A DNA stretch of 64,000 nucleotides from Variovorax sp. TBS-050B (GCF_029893635.1 NZ_JARXYR010000002.1:4377001-4441000), one strand, 5' to 3'; counted from the first letter of the stretch, positions 9,398 through 19,141 are shown. The notes: generated by a model not told the origin, from the sequence alone. Program-made: numbers and translations.

Positions 9398-9523
9398 CAT
9401 AATCTCCCGCAGATCACCGGCTCTTTCAGATCCGGTCGAGTTCCCCGGTTTGTGAGGCAGCTCTCGCCTCACATCAAACCTCCCCCCGTTTGTTCGATCG
9501 ATTGCCCCGCGAGGGGTCATTCC
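9398..9523 (+). promoter_or_regulatory. rho leader with CATAAT -10 and two hairpins, one covering the ribosome binding site
   Basis: CATAAT (9398-9403) lies just after the trxA terminator and is a plausible -10 for rho. The leader that follows is rich in pyrimidines. It contains a perfect 8-bp hairpin, TGTGAGGC (9451-9458) with GCCTCACA (9466-9473). A second compact stem, CCCC-GCGA-GGGG (9505-9516), has a GNRA loop and pairs away the AGGGG that serves as Shine-Dalgarno 8 bases before the ATG. rho is autoregulated in E. coli through its leader; a similar role here is inference. Confidence 0.5.
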
Positions 9524-10789
9524 ATGCACTTAAACGAACTCAAGGCACTCCACGTGTCTGAAGTCCTCAAGCAAGCCGAGGCGCTTGAGATCGAAAACGT
9601 CGGCCGCATGCGCAAGCAGGAGCTGATGTTCGCGATCATCAAGAAGCGCGCCAAGGCCGGCGAGCAGGTCTTCGCCGACGGCGTGCTCGAAATCCTGCCC
9701 GACGGCTTCGGCTTCCTGCGCAGCCCCGACACCAGCTTCACGGCCAGCACCGACGACATCTACATCTCGCCGAGCCAGGTGCGTCGCTTCAATCTGCACA
9801 CCGGCGACATGATCGAAGGCGAGGTGCGCACGCCCAAGGACGGCGAGCGCTACTTCGCGCTGACCAAGCTCGACAAGGTCAACGACGGTCCGCCCGAGCA
9901 GAACAAGCACAAGGTGATGTTCGAGAACCTGACGCCGCTGTTCCCCAAGGAGCAGATGAAGCTCGAGCGCGACGGCATCAAGAGCGACGAGAACATCACG
10001 GGCCGGATCATCGACATCATCGCCCCCATCGGCAAGGGCCAGCGCGCCCTGCTCGTCGCGCCGCCCAAGAGCGGCAAGACGGTGATGATGCAGCACATCG
10101 CCCACGCGATCAGCGCCAACTACCCCGAGGTGCACATGATGGTGCTGCTGGTGGACGAGCGGCCCGAGGAAGTGACCGAGATGCAGCGCACCGTGAAGGG
10201 CGAGGTCATCGCCTCGACCTTCGACGAGCCCGCCGCGCGCCACGTGCACGTGGCCGAGATGGTGATCGAGCGCGCCAAGCGCCTGGTCGAGCTCAAGAAG
10301 GACGTGGTGATCCTGCTCGACTCGATCACCCGCCTCGCCCGCGCCTACAACAACGTCGTGCCCTCGTCGGGCAAGGTGCTGACCGGCGGTGTCGACTCCA
10401 ATGCGCTGCAGCGCCCCAAGCGCTTCCTGGGCGCGGCGCGCAACGTCGAAGAAGGCGGCTCGCTGACCATCATCGGCACCGCGCTGATCGACACCGGCAG
10501 CCGCATGGACGAAGTGATCTTCGAAGAGTTCAAGGGCACCGGCAACTCCGAAATCCACCTCGACCGCCGCCTGTACGAAAAGCGCGTGTTCCCCTCGATC
10601 CAGCTCAACCGCAGCGGCACCCGCCGCGAAGAGCTGCTGCTCGCGCCCGAGATCCTGCAGAAGACCCGCATCCTGCGCCAGCTCATGTACAACATGGACG
10701 AGATCGAGTCGATGGAGCTGATGCTCAAGAACATGAAGGCGACGAAGACCAATGTCGAGTTCTTCGACATGATGCGTCGCGGGGGGTGA
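9524..10789 (+). CDS. rho: Transcription termination factor Rho
   Basis: 421-residue hexameric RNA helicase that ends transcription at unstructured C-rich sites. The N-terminal Rho-N domain starts [10 protein letters not shown], the primary RNA-binding OB fold holds GFGFLR at about 61-66, the P-loop PKSGKT is at 181-186, and the catalytic VDERPEEV and the R-loop region [10 protein letters not shown] follow. The length matches E. coli Rho (419). ATG 9524 is preceded by AGGGG. A strong terminator lies 47 bases downstream. Confidence 0.98.
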   Translation: MHLNELKALHVSEVLKQAEALEIENVGRMRKQELMFAIIKKRAKAGEQVFADGVLEILPDGFGFLRSPDTSFTASTDDIYISPSQVRRFNLHTGDMIEGEVRTPKDGERYFALTKLDKVNDGPPEQNKHKVMFENLTPLFPKEQMKLERDGIKSDENITGRIIDIIAPIGKGQRALLVAPPKSGKTVMMQHIAHAISANYPEVHMMVLLVDERPEEVTEMQRTVKGEVIASTFDEPAARHVHVAEMVIERAKRLVELKKDVVILLDSITRLARAYNNVVPSSGKVLTGGVDSNALQRPKRFLGAARNVEEGGSLTIIGTALIDTGSRMDEVIFEEFKGTGNSEIHLDRRLYEKRVFPSIQLNRSGTRREELLLAPEILQKTRILRQLMYNMDEIESMELMLKNMKATKTNVEFFDMMRRGG

Positions 10790-10835
10790 AGCCCCCCGGC
10801 TCTGCGGCCGGTGCCGCAGGGCGCAGCCTGCAAGG

Positions 10836-10864
10836 AAACCCGCCTCTGGCGGGTTTTCTTTTTT
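10836..10864. terminator. Terminator after rho, possibly bidirectional
   Basis: AACCCGCC (10837-10844), loop TCT and GGCGGGTT (10848-10855) form a perfect stem followed by a T-rich tail to 10864. It sits between convergent rho and the Gfo/Idh gene, whose stop is 5 bases away; the A-run on the other strand is short, so function for the minus strand is less sure. Confidence 0.88.
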
Positions 10865-10868
10865 CGGC

Positions 10869-11930
10869 TCAGGCCACCGGCAGCGCGCGGCCTTCCTCGG
10901 CGCTGCGCCGCCCGAGGTCGAGCAATTCCATCAGCGCGACGGCCTGCTCGGGCGGCACCGGGTTCGGCCCGCTGCCGAGGATCGCGTCGCGCACCGCCGC
11001 GTAGTAGTCGGTGTAGTTGCCCGCCCGCGTGGGCACGCGGCGCGTGCTCACGGCACCGTCGCCGGCCACGAGCGTGAGTTCTCCGTCGAGCGGATCGACG
11101 CCCCACGCCTCGGCCGGCGGCCGCTGCCCGGCGCGCAGCGCGTCTTCCTGCACGTCCACGCCGTGCTTGACGTAGCTGCCGCGGGTGCCGTGGACGATGT
11201 AGCGCGGCGCCGCATGCGCCGCGAGCGTGGTCGCGTGCAGCACCACGCGCAGCGGCGCATGGGCGCCCTGCTCGTAGCGCAGCACGGCATGGAAGTAGTC
11301 TTCGACCACCGCGCCGTCGCGCAGCACGGCGGTGTCGAGCTGGAGCGTGTCGGGACGGCCGAAAAGCTGCACCGCCTGGTCGACCAGATGCGCCCCCAGG
11401 TCGACCCAGAGCCCGGCGCCCGGCACGGCCTGCTCGCGCCAGCGCGCCTTGACTTCGGGGCGGAAGCGGTCGAAATGCGATTCCAGGTACACGGGCCGGC
11501 CGAGTTCGCCGCTCGCGAGCAGGTCCTTGAGGGTGAGGAAATCGGCGTCGAAGCGGCGGTTCTGGTAGACGGCGAGCACCCGGCTGTTGCGCTGTGACAA
11601 CGATGCCAGTTCGCGCGCCTCGGCCACGTCGAGCGTGAACGGCTTGTCGACGACGACGTGCTTGCCGGCTTCGAGCGCCGCCTTCGCGACCGGATGGTGC
11701 TGCGCGTTGGGCGTTGCCACCACGACCAGGTCGATGTCGGCGCGGGCGACGAGCGCCGCCGCATCGGGCACCACCGCGGCGTGCGGCCAGTCCGCACGGA
11801 CCTTGTGCGGCTGCGAACTCGCCACCGCCGCCAGTTCCAGCCCGGGCACGGCCGAGAGCACGGGCGCATGGAAGGTCTGGCCGGCAAAGCCGTAGCCCAC
11901 GAGGCCGGCGCGCAGGGTTCTGGGGGTCAT
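10869..11930 (-). CDS. Gfo/Idh/MocA family NAD(P)-dependent oxidoreductase
   Basis: 353-residue dehydrogenase with an N-terminal Rossmann fold ([18 protein letters not shown], about 5-22) and the family motif KHVVVDKPF, whose EKP-like DKP lysine is catalytic in the family. The C-terminal beta-sheet domain carries [20 protein letters not shown] sequence (here [15 protein letters not shown]). Layout and length resemble E. coli YdgJ-type members; the sugar or cyclitol substrate cannot be read. ATG 11930 is chosen because GGAAG lies 9 bases upstream; a further ATG at 11939 would sit too close to that site. Divergent from rpmE2. Confidence 0.85.
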   Translation of the reverse strand: MTPRTLRAGLVGYGFAGQTFHAPVLSAVPGLELAAVASSQPHKVRADWPHAAVVPDAAALVARADIDLVVVATPNAQHHPVAKAALEAGKHVVVDKPFTLDVAEARELASLSQRNSRVLAVYQNRRFDADFLTLKDLLASGELGRPVYLESHFDRFRPEVKARWREQAVPGAGLWVDLGAHLVDQAVQLFGRPDTLQLDTAVLRDGAVVEDYFHAVLRYEQGAHAPLRVVLHATTLAAHAAPRYIVHGTRGSYVKHGVDVQEDALRAGQRPPAEAWGVDPLDGELTLVAGDGAVSTRRVPTRAGNYTDYYAAVRDAILGSGPNPVPPEQAVALMELLDLGRRSAEEGRALPVA

Positions 11931-11961
11931 CGGGAGCATCTTCCGCGCAAAGGGGCCAGTA

Positions 11962-11970
11962 TGCGATAAT
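11962..11970 (+). promoter_or_regulatory. Extended -10 promoter of rpmE2
   Basis: TGCGATAAT (11962-11970) has the TG-N extension and a five-of-six GATAAT box. TTCCGC at 11941-11946 is a weak -35 at 18 bases. It faces rpmE2, leaving a leader of roughly 110 bases. Confidence 0.5.
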
Positions 11971-11997
11971 CGCTGGCTCCGCGAAAAGTGCAGCCGG

Positions 11998-12058
11998 GCG
12001 TCTTGCCCCGCGATCCCGTCGTCTCCCGACGGGACAGGCGTCCATGTTGGCGTCTTGT
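11998..12058 (+). promoter_or_regulatory. Structured leader of rpmE2 (possible L31 leader)
   Basis: The leader contains a perfect 8-bp hairpin, TCCCGTCG (12014-12021) with CGACGGGA (12027-12034). Two copies of GGCGTCTTG, near 11998 and 12050, flank it. Autoregulatory L31 leader RNAs are known in other bacterial groups; I cannot show that this matches any of them. Confidence 0.35.
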
Positions 12059-12088
12059 GGCTCTCGCATCGACCCCAAAGGAAACACC

Positions 12089-12358
12089 ATGGCAAAAGAA
12101 GGCATCCACCCGAATTACCGCGAAGTCCTGTTCGTCGACATGTCGAACGGCTTCAAGTTCGTGACCCGTTCGTGCGCGAACACCAAGGAAATGGGCACGA
12201 CCGACGACGGCCGTGAACTGCCGCTGTTCAAGCTCGACACCACGAGCGAATCGCACCCCTTCTACACCGGCACGCAGAAGTCGGTCGACAACATGGGCGG
12301 TCGCGTCGAGAAGTTCCGCAACCGCTTCGGCAAGACCGCCGGCGCTGCTTCCAAGTAA
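12089..12358 (+). CDS. rpmE2: 50S ribosomal protein L31, type B
   Basis: 89-residue ribosomal protein beginning [10 protein letters not shown], with the family block [16 protein letters not shown] and the C-terminal [21 protein letters not shown]. There is no CxxC zinc knuckle, which defines the zinc-independent type B (YkgM-like) form. AAAGGAAAC lies before the ATG. A strong terminator follows, so it is a single-gene unit. Confidence 0.95.
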   Translation: MAKEGIHPNYREVLFVDMSNGFKFVTRSCANTKEMGTTDDGRELPLFKLDTTSESHPFYTGTQKSVDNMGGRVEKFRNRFGKTAGAASK

Positions 12359-12378
12359 AGCACGCGCTTTCGCGTCGA

Positions 12379-12413
12379 GGGCAGCCCGGTTTACCGCGCT
12401 GCCCTTTTTCTTT
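12379..12413 (+). terminator. Rho-independent terminator of rpmE2
   Basis: GGGCAGC (12379-12385) pairs with GCTGCCC (12398-12404) and an inner CGG-TTTA-CCG extends the stem across one C-C mismatch. A T5 run and further T residues follow. Confidence 0.88.
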
Positions 12414-12440
12414 CCCAGGACTGCCGTCTTTCTTTAATTT

Positions 12441-14186
12441 GTGAACCAGCCCACTCCTGCGATCGTTGCCCAGAGCGCCGTGCGCCGGCTGCCACGCGTG
12501 GCGCTGCTGCTGTTGTGTGCGGCCTACCTTCTGCCGGGCCTGGTGGGACGCGGCCCCTGGAAGAGCGCAGACATCTCCGCCTTCGGCTACATGGCGGAAC
12601 TGGCCGCCAGCACCGAAGGCATCGCGCGCTGGTTCGACCCGATGCTGCTCGGCTTGCGGCCCGAGACGCCCGCGCTCATTCCGTACTGGATCGGCGCCTG
12701 GGCGATCAAGATCGCACCCGCCTGGGTCCATCCCGACCTCGCGGTGCGCGTCGTCTTCGCGCTGTTGCTCTGGGGCACCTTCACCGCCACCTGGTACGCC
12801 GTCTACTACCTCGCCCGCACCGCACGGGCGCAGCCGGTGGCCTTCGCCTTCGGCGGCGAGGCGCGGCCGACCGACTACGCCCGCGCGATCGCCGACGGCG
12901 GGCTGCTGGCGCTGATCGCCTGCCTGGGGCTGGCGCAGCTCGGGCACGAGACCACGCCGGCGCTGGCGCAGCTGTATTTCGCCTCGCACCTGTTCTACGG
13001 CGTGGCCGCGCTGCCGTACCGCCGCGTCGGCCCGGTGATCGCACTCGTCGTCGGCACCCTCGGCATGACGCTGAGCGGCGGCCCGACGGTCGGGCTCACG
13101 CTGGCGGCGGGCAGCGCCCTTTTCATGGCCTACGAGCGCCGCGCCGCGCGCAGGGCGGAACCCACGAGCGCCGACGAAGGCCCCGGCTACACCCGCGGCG
13201 CGCTGGCGACCATGGTGGTGGTGGCACTCGCCGCCGCGGCGCTGGCCTTCGGCCTCGGATTGCTGCAGTGGAAGATCCAGTTCCCGGGCGACCATCCCAG
13301 CAGCACCTCGGTACTGGGGGACGTGCGCAGCCAGGCCAAGCTGCTGGTGTGGTTCACCTGGCCGGTCTGGCCGCTCGCGATCTGGACGCTGTGGCGCTGG
13401 CGCCGCCAGCTCACCGCGCGGCACGTCGCCCTGCCCTTCTGGTTCGCGCTGGTGCCGCTCGCCGCCACCTGGACCACCGACTACTCCGACCGCTCCCTGC
13501 TGCTCGCGCTGCCCGCGCTCGCCACGCTGGCGGCCTTCGCGCTGCCCACCTTCCGGCGCAGCGCGGCCGCGCTGATCGACTGGTTCAACGTGCTCTTCTT
13601 CAGCGGCCTGGCGGTGCTCGGCTGGATCTACTGGATCGCGATGCAGACCGGCGTGCCGCCCAAGCCCGCGGCGAGCGTCTCGCGGCTGGTGCCCGGCTTC
13701 GTGCCGGAGTTCTCGTTCGTCCCGTTCATCCTCGCGCTTGCCGCCACCATCGCCTGGTGCTGGCTGGTGCGCTGGCGCACCGGCCGCCACCGCGCGGCGC
13801 TCTGGAAGACGCTGGTGCTGCCGGCCGGCGGCACCGCCCTGTGCTGGATGCTGCTGATGACGCTCTGGCTGCCGCCGATCGACTACGCGCGCAGCTACGT
13901 GCCGCAGGTGCGCGCGGTGAGCGAGCGCGTGGGCCAGCCGGTGTGCGTGGCCGAGCTGGCGCTGAGCCGTGCGCACATCGCGGCGCTGCGGCACCACGGC
14001 CACTTCAACCTGCGGCCGCTGCTGCTCGGGACCGACTGCCCCTGGCTGCTGGTGAGCCCCGACACCATCGGCCGCCTGCACACGATCATTCCGCTCGAAC
14101 AATGGCGCTTCAGCGGCACCTTGCGGCGTCCGAGCAGCGCGACCGACGACCTGCTGCTCTACCAGAAGGTCGCGCCCGCGCAGTGA
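12441..14186 (+). CDS. Polytopic membrane protein, possible GT-C-type glycosyltransferase
   Basis: 581-residue inner-membrane protein with about ten hydrophobic segments and a soluble C-terminal domain (from about residue 490) holding two cysteines. The first periplasmic loop, GPWKSADISAFGYMAELA, has an acidic residue where ArnT/PMT-type transferases keep a DE pair, and the overall plan resembles them; this is weak evidence for transfer from a polyprenyl-phosphate sugar. The only suitable start is GTG at 12441, with no clear Shine-Dalgarno. Its stop shares one base with the MATE gene start (TGATG), so the two are probably coupled. Confidence 0.7.
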   Translation: MNQPTPAIVAQSAVRRLPRVALLLLCAAYLLPGLVGRGPWKSADISAFGYMAELAASTEGIARWFDPMLLGLRPETPALIPYWIGAWAIKIAPAWVHPDLAVRVVFALLLWGTFTATWYAVYYLARTARAQPVAFAFGGEARPTDYARAIADGGLLALIACLGLAQLGHETTPALAQLYFASHLFYGVAALPYRRVGPVIALVVGTLGMTLSGGPTVGLTLAAGSALFMAYERRAARRAEPTSADEGPGYTRGALATMVVVALAAAALAFGLGLLQWKIQFPGDHPSSTSVLGDVRSQAKLLVWFTWPVWPLAIWTLWRWRRQLTARHVALPFWFALVPLAATWTTDYSDRSLLLALPALATLAAFALPTFRRSAAALIDWFNVLFFSGLAVLGWIYWIAMQTGVPPKPAASVSRLVPGFVPEFSFVPFILALAATIAWCWLVRWRTGRHRAALWKTLVLPAGGTALCWMLLMTLWLPPIDYARSYVPQVRAVSERVGQPVCVAELALSRAHIAALRHHGHFNLRPLLLGTDCPWLLVSPDTIGRLHTIIPLEQWRFSGTLRRPSSATDDLLLYQKVAPAQ

Positions 14187-15547
14187 TGGTCGGCGAACGA
14201 GGTCTGATCGCGCGGCACGCGGGCACGGTGCTGGTCGGCCAGTTGGCCGTGATGGCCTTCGGCGTGACCGACACCATCGTGGCCGGCCGCTATGCCGAAG
14301 GCGCGCTGGCGGCGCTGTCAGTGGGCTCGGCCATCTTCATCAGCGTGTTCGTCTCTCTGATGGGGGTGCTGCAGGCGCTGCTGCCGGTGTGGGCCGAACT
14401 CCACGGCGCGGACCGCCGCAGCGAGGTCGGCCGCTCGGTGCGGCAGTCGCTCTACCTGGCCGCGATCGCAGTCGCCGTGGGCATGGCGGTGCTGCTCTTT
14501 CCGGGCGCGGTGCTGCGCTGGACCCAGGTGCCGCCGGCCATGCGCGCAGGCGTGGAGGCCTATCTCGCGGTGCTCGCGTTCGCATTGGCGCCCGCGCTGC
14601 TGTTTCGCCTTTTCAGCACGCTGAACCAGAGCCTCGGCAAGCCGCAGGTCGTCACTTGGCTGCAGCTCGGCTCGCTGGGCGTGAAGCTGCCGCTGTCGAT
14701 CTGGTTCACCTTCGGCGGCGCGGGTCTGCCCGCGATGGGCCTGGTGGGCTGTGCCTGGGCCACGCTGTGCGTGAACTGGGCCATGCTGGCGTGCGCGGCA
14801 TGGCTGCTGCGCAGCAGCAGCTTCTACCGCGACTACCGGCTCTGGGAACGCATCGAGGCGCCCGACTGGCGCCAGATCGGCCAGTTCGCGCGCCTCGGCG
14901 TACCCGGCGGGCTCGCGGTGCTGGTGGAAGTGACCTCGTTCACGCTGATGGCCCTGTTCATCGCGCGCCTCGGCACCGCCGCGGCGGCCGCGCACCAGAT
15001 CGCATCGAACCTGCTGGCGGTCGCCTACATGGTGCCGCTGTCGCTCGCCATCGCCACCAGCGCGCGCGTGAGCTTCTGGCTCGGCGCCGGCCAAGCGCTG
15101 AGGGCGCGGCGCGCCTGTCGGCTCGGCTTCGAACTCACCGCGCTGTGCGGGCTGTTCTTCGCGGGCGCGATGGTGGCGTTGCGCTTCAGGCTGGCCCATG
15201 TCTATTCGGACAACCCGGCCGTGGTCGCGCTCGCCGCCGCATTGCTGCTGGTGGTGGCGGCCTACCACTTCGCCGACGCACTGCAGACGCTGTGCGTGTT
15301 CGTGCTCCGAAGCTACCGCGTCACGCTCGTACCGCTGCTCGTCTATTGCGCCCTGCTCTGGGGCTTCGGACTCGGCGGAAGCTACCTGCTGGCCTACCGC
15401 GGCCTGGGCCCCTGGCCCGCCATGCAGTCGCCGCTCGCGTTCTGGCTCATGAGCGCGGGGGCGCTGGCGGTCACGGCCGTGCTGTTCGGCCTGCTGCTGC
15501 GCTGGACGATGCGGCGCTCGCTGCCGGCGCCTGCTGCCGCAGGCTAG
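14186..15547 (+). CDS. MATE family efflux transporter (NorM-like)
   Basis: 453-residue transporter with about twelve membrane segments in two related halves. It begins LIARHAGTVLVGQLAVMAFGVTDTI, the classic MATE N-terminus where the pore-lining residues lie, and carries a matching AAAAHQIASNLLAVAYMVPLSLAIATSARV in the second half. It should export cationic or hydrophobic compounds with Na+ or H+ antiport. ATG 14186 overlaps the upstream stop. Its TAG and the phoR stop on the other strand share a CTAG palindrome (15544-15547). Confidence 0.9.
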   Translation: MVGERGLIARHAGTVLVGQLAVMAFGVTDTIVAGRYAEGALAALSVGSAIFISVFVSLMGVLQALLPVWAELHGADRRSEVGRSVRQSLYLAAIAVAVGMAVLLFPGAVLRWTQVPPAMRAGVEAYLAVLAFALAPALLFRLFSTLNQSLGKPQVVTWLQLGSLGVKLPLSIWFTFGGAGLPAMGLVGCAWATLCVNWAMLACAAWLLRSSSFYRDYRLWERIEAPDWRQIGQFARLGVPGGLAVLVEVTSFTLMALFIARLGTAAAAAHQIASNLLAVAYMVPLSLAIATSARVSFWLGAGQALRARRACRLGFELTALCGLFFAGAMVALRFRLAHVYSDNPAVVALAAALLLVVAAYHFADALQTLCVFVLRSYRVTLVPLLVYCALLWGFGLGGSYLLAYRGLGPWPAMQSPLAFWLMSAGALAVTAVLFGLLLRWTMRRSLPAPAAAG

Positions 15548-16890
15548 GCCGAGGACTTCGCGAGCACGCGCGCTTCGCGCACGCGGCTCGCGGGGAAAAC
15601 GAGTGCGAAGCGCGAGCCCTTGCCCACCGTGCTCTCGATGCGCAGTTCGGCGCCGTGCCGCTGGGCGATGTGCTTGACGATCGCGAGCCCCAGCCCGGTG
15701 CCGCCGGTCTCGCGCGAGCGGCTGCGATCGATGCGATAGAAGCGCTCGGTGAGGCGCGGAATGTGCTCGGCGGCAATGCCGGGGCCGGTGTCGCGCACCG
15801 CGTACTCGCCGCGGCCGTCGGGCAGCAGCCGCCAGCTCACCGCGACCTCGCCGCCGCCCGGGGTGTAGCGGATGGCGTTGCTCAGCAGGTTCGACATGGC
15901 GCTCTGGAGCTCGGTCGTCGCGCCCGAGAGCTCGGACTCGGCGCCGACCTCGAAGGACAGCCGGTGCCCGAGCGGTGCGAGCCGCCCGGAGAGGCCGCGC
16001 CCCTCGTCTTCGCACTGGGCCAGCAGTGCACGCACGCGCACCCACTGGTTGCCCGACGGCGCTGCACTGCCTTCGAGGCGCGACAGCGTGAGCAGGTCGT
16101 TCACCAGCGTTTCCATGCGGTGCGACTGCTGGCTCATGAGGGAGAGATAGCGCGCGCGTTCGTTCGCGTCGAGCGGCAGGTTCTGCAGCGTCTCGACGAA
16201 GCCCGCCAGCACGGTGAGCGGCGTGCGGATCTCGTGCGAGACGTTGGCCACGAAATCGCGCCGCATCGCCTCGGCCTGCTCGAGTGCCGTGATGTCGCGC
16301 GTGAGCAGCATGCGGCGGTTGCCGGCGTAGGGATGCACCTGCACCGAGAGCCGCATCGGATGACTGCGCTGATGCACCTGCGCGGGGCCGGGCGCGTCGA
16401 TCACGACGTCGCGGCTGTAGTTCCACGAGGCGAGGTAGGCCACGAAGGCCGGGTCGCGCACGAGGTTGGCGAGATGCTGGAGAAGATCGCGTTCGGCATG
16501 GATGCCGAGCTGGTTCGCGGCGGTCTGGTTGCACCATTCGATGCGGCCCTGCTCGTCGAGCAGGATCACGCCGTTGGGCGATGCCTGGATGGCGGCGAGG
16601 AACTCCTGGAGCCGCTCCTCGGCCTGCCGCGTCTGCTGCTCGCGCTCCCGCAGCAGCTTGCGGATGCGTTCCGACAGCTCGCCCCAGACGCCGGGGCCGC
16701 GGCTCGGGAGGCCGGCAGCATCGTTGCGAAGCACGCGCAGCAGACGTTCGGCACGCCAGGCATCGAGCACCAGCCACAGCACCGCGCCGAGCCAGGCGCC
16801 GAGCCACCAGTACCGCCATCCCAGGAGCGCCGTCGCACCCGCCCCGACCAGGAGCGATGCTATGAGAAACGTAGCAACACGAAAAGGCAT
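15544..16890 (-). CDS. phoR: Phosphate regulon sensor histidine kinase PhoR
   Basis: 448-residue membrane kinase that phosphorylates PhoB when phosphate is scarce and is held back by Pst-PhoU. Two N-terminal membrane segments (about 5-25 and 29-45) without a large periplasmic domain are as in E. coli PhoR. A PAS domain (about 98-195, ASPNGVILLDEQGRIEWCN), the HisKA box VSHEIRTPL with His219, and the ATPase N, G1 and G2 boxes (NLLSNAIRYT, DTGPGIA, GGTGLGLAIVKH) follow. It is last in the pst operon, 44 bases after phoB. Confidence 0.95.
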   Translation of the reverse strand: MPFRVATFLIASLLVGAGATALLGWRYWWLGAWLGAVLWLVLDAWRAERLLRVLRNDAAGLPSRGPGVWGELSERIRKLLREREQQTRQAEERLQEFLAAIQASPNGVILLDEQGRIEWCNQTAANQLGIHAERDLLQHLANLVRDPAFVAYLASWNYSRDVVIDAPGPAQVHQRSHPMRLSVQVHPYAGNRRMLLTRDITALEQAEAMRRDFVANVSHEIRTPLTVLAGFVETLQNLPLDANERARYLSLMSQQSHRMETLVNDLLTLSRLEGSAAPSGNQWVRVRALLAQCEDEGRGLSGRLAPLGHRLSFEVGAESELSGATTELQSAMSNLLSNAIRYTPGGGEVAVSWRLLPDGRGEYAVRDTGPGIAAEHIPRLTERFYRIDRSRSRETGGTGLGLAIVKHIAQRHGAELRIESTVGKGSRFALVFPASRVREARVLAKSSA

Positions 16891-16934
16891 GGCGGGCGAT
16901 TATCCGCGCCCGCGGCCGATGGAGACCACGCGCC

Positions 16935-17627
16935 TCAAACCGTGACCTGGGCGGTCAGGCGATAGCCGGCGCCGCGCACCGTCTCGACCATCGGCGAAGC
17001 GGCGCCCAGCGACTCGCGCAGCCGCTTCACGTGCACGTCGACCGTGCGCTCCTCGATGTAGACATGGTCGCCCCACACCTTGTCGAGCAGTTGCGCGCGG
17101 CTGTGCACGCGCTCGGCATGCTGCATCAGGTAGGCCAGCAGCTTGAATTCGGTCGGGCCGACCTTGAGCGGGTTGCCTTGCCAGGTCACGCGGTGCGTCG
17201 CGGTGTCGAGCACCAGTTCGCCGATCTCGACGCGCTCGGTCACGACTTCGGGCGCGCGGCGGCGCAGCACGGCGCGGATGCGCGCGAGCATTTCCTGGGT
17301 CGAGAAAGGCTTGGTGATGTAGTCGTCGGCGCCGGCGTCGAGGCCGGCCACCTTGTCGGGCTCGTCGCCGCGCGCCGTCAGCATCAGGATCGGGATGGCC
17401 TTGGTGCGCGCGTCCTTGCGCCACTGGCGTGCGAGCTGCAGGCCGCTCTGGCCCGGCAGCATCCAGTCGAGCAGGATCAGGTCCGGCAGGAAGGCTTCGA
17501 TCTCGCGCTGTGCGGCGGCGCCGTCTTCCGACCAGATCGGCTCGAAGCCGTTGTGGCGCAGGTTGACGGCGATCAGCTCGGCGATCGAAGACTCGTCTTC
17601 GACGATCAGGACTCGGGGTTTCTTCAT
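16935..17627 (-). CDS. phoB: Phosphate regulon response regulator PhoB
   Basis: 230-residue OmpR-class regulator. The receiver domain has acidic D11, phospho-acceptor D54 in LILLDWMLPG, and the conserved TARGDEPDKVAGLDAGADDYITKPF segment; the C-terminal winged helix ends VETVRGAGYRL. It binds Pho boxes of the kind visible upstream of pstS, ppx, ppk and olsB. The start MKKPRVLIVED matches the family; 16 bases separate it from phoU. Confidence 0.97.
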   Translation of the reverse strand: MKKPRVLIVEDESSIAELIAVNLRHNGFEPIWSEDGAAAQREIEAFLPDLILLDWMLPGQSGLQLARQWRKDARTKAIPILMLTARGDEPDKVAGLDAGADDYITKPFSTQEMLARIRAVLRRRAPEVVTERVEIGELVLDTATHRVTWQGNPLKVGPTEFKLLAYLMQHAERVHSRAQLLDKVWGDHVYIEERTVDVHVKRLRESLGAASPMVETVRGAGYRLTAQVTV

Positions 17628-17643
17628 GCTTTCCAGGCTGCGC

Positions 17644-18345
17644 TCACTGCAGCGCCGATTCGATTTCCTGCATCGAAGTGTGCCGCACATCGGCGCCCTT
17701 GACGATGTAGATGATGAATTCGGCAATGTTCTTTGCGTGGTCGCCGATGCGCTCGATCGCCTTCGCGAGGAACAGCAGGTCGAGGCTGGCGGAGATGGTG
17801 CGGGGGTCTTCCATCATGTAGGTGACCAGCTTGCGCACGAAGCCGTCGAATTCCTTGTCGATCAGGTCGTCGTCCTTGAGGATCGACAGCGCCGCGGCCG
17901 TGTCGAGGCGCGCGAAGGCGTCGAGCGCGGTGCGCAGCAGGCCCGAGGCGAGGTCGGCGGCGATGCGCAGCTCGTTCGACGGCAGCGCGCGCGCCGAACC
18001 GCTCTCGATGATCGACTTGACCATGCGCGCGATCTTGTTGGCCTCGTCGCCCACGCGCTCGAGGTTGGCGGTGGTCTTGGAGATCGCGATCAGCAGGCGC
18101 AGGTCGCGTGCGGTCGGCTGGCGGCGCGCGATGATCGACGACAGCTCGCGGTCGATCTCGATCTCCATCGCGTTGACGCGCGTCTCGGTTTCCATCACGC
18201 GGTCGGCGGCCTCGGGGTCGAACTGCAGCAGCGCGTAGACGGCCTGATGGATCTGCGACTCGACCATGCCGCCGAGCTCCATCACGCGCGACGAGACGCC
18301 GTTGAGTTCGCTGTCGAACTGGCTGGAAAGGTGTTTCTCGGTCAT
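17644..18345 (-). CDS. phoU: Phosphate signalling protein PhoU
   Basis: 233-residue two-repeat helical protein that couples the Pst transporter to PhoR inhibition. Both repeats show the metal-binding E/DxxxD pattern: NLERVGDEANKIARM at about 103-117 and AIERIGDHAKNIAEF in the second half. It lies between pstB and phoB with 16-base gaps on both sides. Confidence 0.96.
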   Translation of the reverse strand: MTEKHLSSQFDSELNGVSSRVMELGGMVESQIHQAVYALLQFDPEAADRVMETETRVNAMEIEIDRELSSIIARRQPTARDLRLLIAISKTTANLERVGDEANKIARMVKSIIESGSARALPSNELRIAADLASGLLRTALDAFARLDTAAALSILKDDDLIDKEFDGFVRKLVTYMMEDPRTISASLDLLFLAKAIERIGDHAKNIAEFIIYIVKGADVRHTSMQEIESALQ

Positions 18346-18361
18346 GTTGTCTCCTTTGACT

Positions 18362-19141
18362 TCAACCGAAACGGCCGGTGATGTAGTCCTCGGTCTCCTT
18401 GCGCTGCGGCTTGAAGAACATCTGTTCGGTGGCGCCGAACTCGATCAGGTCGCCCAGGTACATGTAGGCGGTGTAGTCGCTGCAGCGCGCCGCCTGCTGC
18501 ATGTTGTGCGTCACGATGACCACGGTGTATTCGTTCTTGAGTTCGGCGATCAGCTCCTCGATCTTCGCGGTCGAGATCGGGTCGAGCGCCGAGCAGGGTT
18601 CGTCGAGCAGCAGCACCTCGGGCTTGATCGCGATGCCGCGCGCGATGCACAGGCGCTGCTGCTGGCCGCCGGAGAGGCCCGAGCCGCTCTGCTGCAGCTT
18701 GTCGCGCACTTCGGTCCAGAGCGCGGCCTTCTTGAGCGCCCACTCCACGCGGTCGTCCATCTCGCTCGCGCTGAGATTCTCGAACAGCTTCACGCCGAAC
18801 GCGATGTTGTCGTAGATCGACATCGGGAACGGCGTGGGCTTCTGGAACACCATGCCGACCTTGGCGCGGATCAGCGCCACGTCCTGCTTGGAGGTGAGCA
18901 GGTTCTCGCCGTCGAGCGCGATCACGCCCTCGGCGCGCTGCTCGGGATAGAGCTCGAACATGCGGTTGAAGGTGCGCAGCAGGGTCGACTTGCCGCAACC
19001 CGACGGACCGATGAAGGCCGTGACCTTGTTCTCGGGAATCTCGAGGTTGATGCCCTTGAGCGCATGGAACTTGCCGTAGTAGAAGTTCAGGTCCTTGACC
19101 GAGATCTTCGAGGGCGACGGTTGTGCGACGGTGTTTGGCAT
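18362..19141 (-). CDS. pstB: Phosphate ABC transporter ATP-binding protein PstB
   Basis: 259-residue ATPase of the high-affinity phosphate importer. Walker [10 protein letters not shown], the Q-loop region [17 protein letters not shown], signature LSGGQQQRL and Walker [13 protein letters not shown] are all intact, and the PstB-specific end [11 protein letters not shown] is present. It acts at the inner membrane face with PstA and PstC. Confidence 0.97.
   Translation of the reverse strand: MPNTVAQPSPSKISVKDLNFYYGKFHALKGINLEIPENKVTAFIGPSGCGKSTLLRTFNRMFELYPEQRAEGVIALDGENLLTSKQDVALIRAKVGMVFQKPTPFPMSIYDNIAFGVKLFENLSASEMDDRVEWALKKAALWTEVRDKLQQSGSGLSGGQQQRLCIARGIAIKPEVLLLDEPCSALDPISTAKIEELIAELKNEYTVVIVTHNMQQAARCSDYTAYMYLGDLIEFGATEQMFFKPQRKETEDYITGRFG

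Noticed and set aside
12089..12358. Zur-type operator upstream of rpmE2
   Set aside because: No AT-rich Zur palindrome was seen in the leader or promoter, although type B L31 is often under Zur elsewhere.
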